From the NCBI GenBank assembly GCA_963662155.1, contig OY759261.1, positions 5,768,661-5,832,660 on the forward strand: DNA of 64,000 nucleotides, in the 5' to 3' direction. The translations under genes were made by a program, and so were the position numbers. Of this stretch, positions 48,650-64,000 are shown piece by piece; the stretch's first letter is position 1, and each line of letters begins with the position of its first letter. The stretch comes from Lamellibrachia columna (lineage: Eukaryota; Annelida; Polychaeta; Sabellida; Siboglinidae). A model generated the notes under the pieces. It saw nothing but the letters and a program-made list of their open reading frames with translations, was not told the DNA's origin and searched no databases.

Positions 48650-49180
48650 GTTTTTTAATATTGAATAGTTATAAGGATATTGAGAGGAATGTGTTCTTCA
48701 AACTTAAAGAAGACAGCATAACCATAGGGCATAGAGCAGCATTAGTAAAATAACAGTGTAGGTTGGACATGAGAAAGTAGTCATTCTCAGAGAGGGTGAT
48801 ACATGAATAGTACAAACTTTCAAATTATTGTGTTAATGCTAGTAGCGTAAATATATTCAACAATAAAATGTACAGGTACATACTGTGATGTGTCAACGAG
48901 AACCGTAGTTGGGTTTGGAAGACGACCACCCGATGATGTCATATTCCTTGGATAATATGTTGATCGTGGCGCTGTCTGTCAGTTTTAATGTTTCTTTATG
49001 TACTTTAGTTGTATTTTGTTTGTATGATCATACTGTCAAAGCCTCAACATACATTTTGTAACACATATTTTTCGTCTTTACTTAAAATGCTCAGCGAGCA
49101 GAAGACAATTATCCAATGTTTTATTGGACAATAAACTCTTATCGTATCGTATCATATCGTATCGTATCGTATCGTAAGTA
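48650..49180 (+). mobile_element. CR1-like LINE 3' fragment with pentamer tail
   Basis: Broken frames encode NSYKDIERNVFFKLKEDS, the CR1 C-terminal region, then NASSVNIFNNK. A (CGTAT)n tail of about eight units begins at 49,139, after ATAAACTCTTAT. The tail differs from the TCTTGTTAAA tail of the other CR1 copies, so either the subfamily differs or another short element is attached. Confidence 0.68.
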
Positions 49181-49457
49181 TGTATGAACTTAAGTTTACA
49201 CAGAATGGCTCTAAGCAAATATAATAATATATAATATAATAATATATAATATAATATAATAATATAATTTTCCAGAAATCCCTTTTGTAAACCCCGAGGA
49301 CGGGCCTGAAACTACATGTGATGTCGGTATCGTATTTACAGAATACGTAAACTTTCAAATTATTCGAATACTTTTTTTAATACGAATGTGAGTAGGTTAG
49401 AAAGGACAAATATGTATAATGAATACATTACTAAAATAATGATTGCATCCGAGTGGA

Positions 49458-49886
49458 ATCAGGACACAAACATTCGACCACCAAGGTAACAACCAAGAGT
49501 ATTATACATGTATCAGGACACAAACATTCGACCACCAAGGTAACAACCAATGGTATTATACACGTATCAGGACACAAACATTCGACCTCCAAGGTAACAA
49601 CCTAGGGTATTATACATGTATCAGGACACAAACATTCGACCTCCAAGGTAACAACCAAGGGTATTATACACGTATCAGGACACAAATATTCGACCACCAA
49701 GGTAACAACCAAGGGTATTATACATGTATCAGGACACAAACATTCGACCTCCAAGGTAACAACCTAGGGTATTATACATGTATCAGGACACAAACATTCG
49801 ACCACCAAGGTAACAACCAAGGGTATTATACATGTATCAAGACACAAACATTCGACCTCCAAGGTAACAACCAAGGATCTTGCTTA
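49458..49886. repeat. 54-nt minisatellite, eight copies
   Basis: 54-nt units (18 codons) with TATCAGGACACAAACATTCG and CCAAGGTAACAACC. CACC/CTCC and ATG/ACG variants partly alternate. The plus-strand ORF (YYTCIRTQTFDHQGNNQG) is a by-product. Confidence 0.95.
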
Positions 49887-50148
49887 CAACAAACAATGAA
49901 CACCCCGCATTAGAACCAACCAATCGTCAGGGTTTTTGCCAGGATCAGAAGAAGACTCGTGTTCTCTGATAAACGGGAAACACGATCAAAACTGTTCCAG
50001 TTCTTCAATGTACTTGAGTTGAAATAACGCAGGTCAACAGCTTGAAACAAACGACTTCTTTGTCGTGTTGTATCAATGTCACAATGATTATGACAATGAC
50101 ACTGAAGTTGACATTACAACTAATGATCATCCAAATAATTATAATTGC

Positions 50149-50312
50149 ACCGGTAATGATGATGATGAAGGTGGTGATGATGATAATGACGGTGATGATG
50201 ATGACGATGATGGTGGTGTTGGTGATGATGATGCTGGTGACAATGATGATGATGATGATGGTGACAATGATGATGATGATGGTGACAATGAAGATGATGA
50301 TAATTGTGAAAT
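50149..50312. repeat. (GAT/GGT)n trinucleotide repeat
   Basis: About 160 bases of GATGATGGT-type repeats, just downstream of the PIF-like gene's putative poly(A) site. Confidence 0.94.
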
Positions 50313-50343
50313 AATCGAGTGACTATACAAAAAAGTGTGCATT

Positions 50344-50349
50344 TTTATT
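50344..50349 (-). terminator. Candidate poly(A) signal of the PIF-like gene
   Basis: AATAAA on the minus strand, 160 nt after the TAG at 50511-50509. Position and sequence fit; the cleavage site was not determined. Confidence 0.5.
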
Positions 50350-50508
50350 TCGATAAATGTTACAGTGCTCATTGGAGACAACACGCGATATCGTTGATCG
50401 GCTGTAAGTGAACAGTGTCGAGATATGACAGATATTGATCACAAGAGCAGCTGGACCCTTGAGGCGGCGGCGTCGACGTCGTCGTTCAAGTCTCGCTTCA
50501 CCGAATCC

Positions 50509-57658
<7,150 letters not shown>

Positions 57659-57737
57659 GTTTTTCTCTAGAACACAATCGTACAATGTAATATATTCAAA
57701 GTATCCATTTAAGCTGAACATTTAATGAATACGCCTC

Positions 57738-57755
57738 CACGTGAGAGTATATATT
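57738..57755 (-). promoter_or_regulatory. Candidate core promoter of the PIF-like gene
   Basis: On the minus strand AATATATAC (57755-57747) lies about 90 nt upstream of the ATG and is followed by CACGTG (57743-57738), an E-box. Spacing would place the start near 57,720. No other support. Confidence 0.3.
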
Positions 57756-57954
57756 GTAAGTCTGAGTCGTCTGACAATCTGCCTAACTTTCAGCCTGCCA
57801 ATCTGACTACCTCACCGTCTGCCCGCCACACCGTCCGTCTAGTACCCGCCCACCACACCATCCGTCTAACACCCGCCTTCTCGCCAGTTCACCTGCTGCC
57901 TGCTGTCGGCTACTCACCAACACGGCTTCTCTTCACTTCCTGTATCCTTCCCGC

Positions 57955-58395
57955 CAGCTCATCCCTCTCTGGCCTCCCAGTAGCTCGCCTTCCCACCAGT
58001 TCCTCCCTCCCTGGCCTCCCAGCAGCTCGCCTTCCCTCCAGTCCCCCCCCGACCTCCCAGTAGCTCGCTTTCCCACCAGTTCCTCCCTCCCTGGCCTCCC
58101 AGCAGCTCGCCTTCCCTCCAGTCCCCCCCGACCTCCCAGTAGCTCGCCTTCCCACCAATTCCTCCCCCGGCTTAACAGCAGCTCTCCTTCCCACCAATTC
58201 CTCCCTCCCCGGCCTCCCAGCAGCTCATCTTCCCACCAATTCCTCCCTCCCCGGCCTCCCAGCAGCTCGCCTTCTCACCAATTCCTCCCTCCCCGGCCTC
58301 CCAGCAGCTCGCCTTCTCACCAATTCCTTCCTCCCCGGCCTCCCAACAGTTCGCCTTCCCACCAATTCCTCCCTATCCAGCCTCAAAGCAGCTGG
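57955..58395. repeat. 38-42-nt GC-rich minisatellite, about ten copies
   Basis: Units share CGGCCTCCCAGCAGCTCGCC, then TTCYCACCAATTCCTCCCTC. Located 0.3-0.7 kb upstream of the PIF-like gene. Minus-strand ORFs (GREELVGRRATGR) are repeat artefacts. Confidence 0.93.
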
Positions 58396-58429
58396 CCTTG
58401 ACACACCCCATATCACACATTGCGCGTGC

Positions 58430-60180
58430 TGACTGAATTGAGACAACAACATTTCGCATATTGAGTTATTATGCTTAATTAAAACAACTACAGTTCGCCT
58501 ACTGCGCTTGCATACTGAATTGAAACTATAATAGTTCGTCTGCTACGATTGTATACTGAATTGAATCAGCTACAGTTCGCCTACTGCGCTTGTATACTGA
58601 ATTGAATCAATTACAGTTCGCCAACTGCGCGTATAGACTGAATTGAATCAACTACAGTTCGTCTACTGCGCTTGCATACTGATTTGAATCAACTACAGTT
58701 CGCCTACTGCGCTTGTATACTGAATTGAATCATCTACATATCGGCTACCGCGCTTGCATACTGAATTGAAACTATAATAGCTCGTCTGCTACGATTGCAT
58801 ACTGACTTGAATCAGCTACAGTTCGCTTACTGCGCTTGTATACTGAATTGAATCAATTACAGTTCGCAAACTTCGCTTGTAGACTGAATTGAATCAATTA
58901 CAGTTCGCCAACTGCGCGTGTAGACTGAATTGAATCAACTACAGTTCGTCTACTGCGCTTGTAGACTGAATTGAATCGGTTACAGTTCGCCTACTGCGCT
59001 TGCATACTGATTTGAATCAACTACAGTTGGTCTACTGCGCTTGTATACTGAACTGAATCAACTACAGATCGCCTACTGCGCTTGTATACTGAATTGAATC
59101 AACTACAGTTCGCCTACTGCGCTTGTATGCTGAATTGAATCAACTGCTGTTCGCCTACTGCGCTTGTAGACTGAAGTGAAATAACTACAGTTCGCCTACT
59201 GCGCTTGTAGACTGAAGTGAAATAACTACAGTTCGCCTACTGCGCTCATAGACGCTATTAAAAAACAAAAGTTCGTCTATTTCGCATATAGACGCTATTA
59301 AAACAACAACAGTTCGCCTACTGCGCATATAGACGCTACTGAAACAACAACAGTTCGCCTACTGCGCATATGGACGCCATTAAAAAACAACAGTTCGCTT
59401 ACTGCGCATATAGACGCTACTAAAACAACAACAGTTCGCCTACTGCGCATACGGACGCCATTAAAACAACAACATTTCGCCTACTGCGCATATATACGCT
59501 ATTATAACAACAACAGTTCGCCTATTGCGCATATAGAGCCCATTAAAACAACAACAGTTCGCCTGCTGCGTTTATAGAAGCCATTAAAACAACAACAGTT
59601 CGCCTACTGAGCATATAGACGCAATTAAAACAACAACAGTCCGCCTACTGCGCATGTAGACGTTATTAAAACAAAAAAAGTTTGCTTATTGCGCATATAA
59701 ATGCCATTGAAACAACAGTTCGCCTACTGGGCATATAGACGCCATTAAAATAACAATAATTCCTTACTGGCCATATTGACGCCATTAAGACAACAACAGT
59801 TCGCCTACTGTGCTAACAGACGCCATTACAACAACAACAGTTCGCCAATTGCGCAAATCGACGCCATTAAAACAACAACAGTTCGCCTAGTGCATATATA
59901 TAGAAGCCATTAAGACAACAACACTTCGCCTACTGCACATATAGACGTTATTACAACTAAAACAGTTTGCTTATTGCGCATATAAACGCCATTGAAACAA
60001 CAACAGTTCGCCAACTGCGCTTATAGACGTTATTAAAACAGAAACAGTTTGCTTATTGCGCATATAGACGCTATTAAAACAACAACAGTTAGCCTACTGC
60101 TCACATAGGAGCCATTAAGACAACAACAGTTCGCCAACTGCGCAAATAGACTCCACTGAAACAATAAGAGTTCACCTACT
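58430..60180. repeat. 41-nt minisatellite, about 42 copies in two sequence domains
   Basis: The constant half AGTTCGCCTACTGCGC recurs every ~41 nt (58492, 58533, 58574, 58615 and on). The variable half is CTGAATTGAATCAACTAC until about 59,240 and GACGCTATTAAAACAACAAC after it, so two related satellite forms abut. Confidence 0.95.
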
Positions 60181-60408
60181 GCGCTGGCAGACCCACCTGA
60201 ACAGACACCTGTAGCTTGGGCTGCTCGACTTGTCTCCGGGGCCCAAAGCTCTGTCTTTTATGGCTACGAAACTGACGCCTACGTTCTCGAGTAATGTTAC
60301 ACGCGACCTGGTGTTGTCTCACTAACGTATCAACAATGTCACCGTGATATATAATACATCTTCAACTACAAGGTGGACAATTGTATTTGTAGTTAAATGA
60401 CTGATTGT

Positions 60409-60777
60409 CTCACTCACTCACTCACTCACTCACTCACTCACTCACTCACTCACTCACTCACTCACTCACTCACTCACTCACTCACTCACTCACTCACTCA
60501 CTCACTCACTCACTCACTCACTCACTCACTCACTCACTCACTCACTCACTCACCCACCCACCCACCCACCCATCCACCAACTCACCCACCCACGCATCCA
60601 CCCACCCACCCTCTCACTCACTCAATAACTGACTCACTCACACTGACTCATTGACTCACTGATTGACTCACTGACTCACTGACTCACTGACACTCATTGA
60701 CTCACCCACCCACCCACCCACCCACCCACCCACCCACCCACCCACCCACCCAGCCACCCACCCAGCCACCCACCCAC
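60409..60777. repeat. (ACTC)n followed by (ACCC)n tetranucleotide repeats
   Basis: ACTC to about 60551, ACCC to 60610, mixed GACTCACT, then ACCC to 60777. Confidence 0.97.
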
Positions 60778-61064
60778 CTGAGCTAAGCGTTGAAGTCATG
60801 TTGCCTCGTGACGTTACACATAGTTAATTTATTGTAATGTCTTCTGGTAATTCATTTTCCCTTCTACAGTCCCAATTACAAACCTGCCGAAGTGTACATG
60901 TTCCGACCATTATTGGAAATCTACAAATGTCACTGAAAAATAAACGTGTCACTGTGACACATCTACGACCAGCAGGCAACCAGGTGATGTTATGGTTAAT
61001 GCCATTAAAGCAGTCCTAAGTTCTGAAGGTATCGACGGGTATGTGTGTTACAACAGGAATAGGT

Positions 61065-62700
61065 GGTATGTTATTTCGAATACTTGATGGACACGTAGAT
61101 AGAAACACGCTATTCGTCATAATTTAAAACAACCCGGAAAACATCCGTGAGAAACGTAACTCCTTTCATTTGTCATTAAAAAACAACTAAATAGGTGCAT
61201 GTACTGATTAACGCGCGTTGTTCCTACACATAACGCGCTGGTGCTTTATTAGACAATCTCCTCAAACGGTCTTCATAATGAATATAACTAATCGAAAAAC
61301 GTAGGCAAAATGTTCAGTTACATCGACTAGAACGATGCATATGTCAGATGTTATGTTTCACATACATGTATGACGCTTCACCTCGATATATTATGTGTGG
61401 GCGCGTGCGCGCGTATATGCATGTACATTGTGTATAAAACAATAAAACGTGTTAATAATGTATCTAATTATAATCGAGCTAGCATACGTTTGTATATAGT
61501 TATGTTAACCTTTTCCACCTAGACGGTTTGCACTTCGGGCGCTAAAGTTGCAGGGATGAATCTACGACCCCACGGATGAAACGTAACTTCTTTAATTTTT
61601 CAAAATACCCCGTATATCAAGGGTTCTTATTGGTCCTTGTGGTAAACCAATTGTTCGCTACGTAAAACGTTAACTTCCAAAAATCGCAGAAACCATGCGC
61701 GCGCGCATCGAATGCTTCGGTACGTAAACCGTTTGAGAATACGTAGCGCAATCTAGCACATAACATTTAACTAAGTGGGCAGTTTATATTAGCAATCATT
61801 TATTTGGTAAACTTTTGCTATCATGACTGTCACGTATGAACTACCAAGTTGTCTCGTCCTGGGAACGGGTATTTTTGCTAGTGACACTAACAAAATATTC
61901 GACTTATGCTGAATGAAAACCAGTGTAGTGTACGTTAACTATATCACTCAACCTATATAACAAGATGTACACACACAATGACGTTTATAGGTTAACAACA
62001 GACAAGTAATATACTATTAAGAACACGATGCACACATTGACGTCATTGTACTTGTTTTGATGACACCGTTCGTCAGCCAGCCGTATCCCATTTTAACACT
62101 AAATGCAGTTAATATGCAGTTTTGCTGTCTTTTCGCAGTTTTACGTTTCAACTACGTCAATTTATTTCGACGTTTTCCGGTCATTTATTTTAAAATTCAT
62201 TGGTTTGACCCGACAATAACACTGAAGTTGTCGATGCAAGTAACTCGATTTCTAGCCCGTTTATTCAACGTAATTTATGATATACCAGCTGAGTTACCTG
62301 GCGTTGAACGAGGAGAAAGGGCAGCCATCTTTTCTAGTTAAAGCCGGGTCTATGGACGTAAATGGTATATAAATGTTATATAAATGGTGTGTATATGGTG
62401 TGTAAATGGTATATAAATGGTATATAAAGAAAAATCTCAAGACGAGTTCGACCTCGGGCTCAAAATTGTCAACTACGAAGGAATCGTATCACTTTATTTT
62501 AGTTCCCAGTGAGTAAAGGCACCCATTGGTACCACTATGTGGGTTGGTACGTGGAACTAGCAGCGGCTGCACAATCTTACTAGAGGCGCCTCGTTAGCGG
62601 TTCACACTGTCCACAAACTCATTGCTGGGGTACAAACAAACTGCAGTAATCATAAAAGTATTACAATGCCTACATACGCCCAGCGACAAATGTGTTATTA
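61065..62700. repeat. Diverged direct duplication, copy 1
   Basis: Blocks match 63,045-63,860 in the same order: TATTTCGAATACTT, ACAACCCGGAAAA, AACACGATGCACACATTGAC, GTTTTGATGACACCGTTC, GAGTTACCTGGCGTTG, GTTCCCAGTGAGTAAA and AACTCATTGCTGGGGTACAA. Copy 1 has about 750 extra bases between the second and third block. Identity looks around 80-85% by eye. Confidence 0.85.
62298..62328 (-). CDS. Candidate first coding exon, copy 1 (MAALSPRSTP)
   Basis: The minus-strand ATG at 62328-62326 is followed by ten codons and a strong donor CCAG|GTAACTC, phase 1. The same length, frame and donor occur in the paired copy at 63558-63528. It may instead be conserved by chance within a transposon. No downstream exon identified. 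Confidence 0.28.
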
Positions 62701-62779
62701 TTACTATTTTTACGACGACATAGAAAATAAATTAATTCCGTCGCTGGAAAATCCGCTGCAGCCTTTTTAAATCACAAGG

Positions 62780-62890
62780 ACTACTGCCAACACCCCCACC
62801 GACTACTGCCAACACCCCCACCGACTACTGCCAACACCCCCACCGACTACTGCCAACACCACCACCGACTACTGCAAACACCCCCACCCT
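62780..62890. repeat. 22-nt tandem repeat, five copies
   Basis: GACTACTGCCAACACCCCCA plus CC, located between the two duplicated blocks. Confidence 0.93.
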
Positions 62891-63044
62891 CGCGGGGATT
62901 TCGATTTGTTTTAATGCACGAACCATCCACGAACACAGTAACAAACAACTGTTTTATATCATAGCTGTTACGTTGATACGTAACAGGGGTTTATTGGTAC
63001 ACCATTACATGGCAATGTACAGTTCCCGATCAATTAGGTTATAT

Positions 63045-63860
63045 TTTATTTCGAATACTTCATGGACATGCAGATACACAAATACGTTACGCTTTTAGTC
63101 ATAACATAAGACAACCCGGAAAAACGTGAGAAAAATGTAAGCATTATTTAGACCAGTCTTTGTTATGACTTTATGTCCATCCATCATATAACCAGATTTA
63201 CACACACAATATCGTTTATATATTAAATACAGAAAAGTAATCTACTATTCAGAACACGATGGACACATTGACGTCATTGGATTGTTTTGATGACACCGTT
63301 CATCAGTCAGCCTATCCTATTTTAACACTAGCATTCGTTAATAGGTAGTATCGCTGTCTTTACGTAGTTTTACGTTTCAACTACTTCGATTGATTTCGAC
63401 GTTTTCCGGTCATTTAGTTACACGTTCATTGGTTTGACTCGACAGTAACACAGACGTTGTTGAGGTAAGTACCTCGGTTTGTTAGCTCGTTTATTCAACG
63501 TAATCTATGACATTCTGGCTGAGTTACCTGGCGTTGGACGAGGAGGAAAGGTAGCCATGTTTTGTAACTAAAGCCGAGTATATGGATGTAAATGGTATGT
63601 AAATGCTACTTCTCAAGATGATTTCGACATCGGGCGCCAAACTAAGAAAGAGTCGTATTAATTGTTTTAGTTCCCAGTGAGTAAAAGCATCCATTGATAC
63701 AACTATGTGGTTGGTACGTGGGACAGGCAGCGCCTGCATAATCTAGCTAGCGGCGCCTCGTCAGCGCTTCACGCTGTGTTCACAAACTCATTGCTGGGGT
63801 ACAAACAAACTACAATAATTTTAAAAGCATTCATAATTACTACATACATCCAGCGACACC
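63045..63860. repeat. Diverged direct duplication, copy 2
   Basis: Second copy of the 61.07-62.70 kb sequence (see copy 1), lacking about 750 bases. The plus-strand ORF at 62057-62341 in copy 1 is not conserved here, which argues against it being coding. Confidence 0.85.
63528..63558 (-). CDS. Candidate first coding exon, copy 2 (MATFPPRPTP)
   Basis: The minus-strand ATG at 63558-63556, ten codons and donor CCAG|GTAACTC parallel copy 1. Five of ten residues differ, without frame changes. Confidence 0.28.
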
Positions 63861-64000
63861 TTCACCTATCCTATTCAGGCCCAGTACCACCTACGTATTC
63901 AGCTGGTGATGAGATCAGGCGACCGACGCCCACATCAATTATCCGCCTATTCAATCCAGCAGATTGACGCTATGGGTATTGTTGACTTTGTGCTATATAG

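Noticed and set aside
57910..58452. Gly/Arg-rich minus-strand ORFs (GREELVGRRATGR) upstream of the PIF-like gene
   Set aside because: Produced by the 38-42-nt minisatellite; units of different length shift the frame.
62057..62341. 94-codon plus-strand ORF in the duplicated block
   Set aside because: Not conserved in the second copy at 63.3-63.6 kb.

Overview
This is eukaryotic, probably mollusc (gastropod-like), nuclear DNA. The evidence is multi-exon genes with GT-AG introns, very abundant microsatellites and minisatellites, degenerate CR1, RTE, Penelope and Tc1 transposons, and one gene with the secreted chitin-binding plus laminin-G layout of PIF/BMSP-type shell-matrix proteins. The species assignment is inference. 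There are no bacterial operons, rRNA, tRNA or CRISPR arrays that I can see.

Two host genes can be reconstructed by joining short exons; both lie on the minus strand. Gene 1 (27,637 down to 3,461, running off the left end) is a modular leucine-rich-repeat gene. Its first coding exon starts MGNK and carries an in-frame ~23-residue repeat. It is followed by twelve short exons, eleven of which are joined by phase-2 introns, and most encode exactly one RI-like LRR. All 13 visible exons join in frame (at least 536 residues). Gene 2 (57,658 down to 50,509) is complete in seven exons and encodes a 347-residue secreted protein: signal peptide, cysteine-containing linker, CBM14 (peritrophin-type) chitin-binding domain and a LamG-like domain ending in ICFYKW-stop.

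Layout: 0-0.9 kb transposon remnants (unclassified + strand piece, Tc1 on minus); 1-3.4 kb AT-rich DNA with hairpins and CA/TA repeats; 3.4-27.6 kb the LRR gene, whose introns hold a minus-strand CR1 with a PHD-finger ORF1 (6.8-11.0 kb), a plus-strand CR1 with an esterase ORF1 (11.3-15.1 kb), another LINE (17-18.5 kb), a Penelope-like element (18.6-19.9 kb) and a CR1 3' fragment (19.9-20.8 kb); 28-39 kb intergenic DNA with RTE, Tc1 and CR1 pieces, one orphan putative exon and a duplicated ~270-bp repeat; 39.9-47.5 kb two large head-to-tail minisatellites (39-nt and 69-nt units), both with higher-order duplication; 47.5-49.9 kb remnants of a mobile-element-type ORF, a CR1 tail and a 54-nt array; 50.5-57.7 kb the PIF-like gene, with a different tandem repeat in most of its introns; 57.9-60.8 kb more minisatellites just upstream of it; 61-64 kb a diverged direct duplication with a conserved short ATG-plus-splice-donor segment on the minus strand.

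The two host genes show no functional link beyond being neighbours. Most long ORFs in the window are by-products of tandem repeats whose unit is a multiple of three without stop codons.
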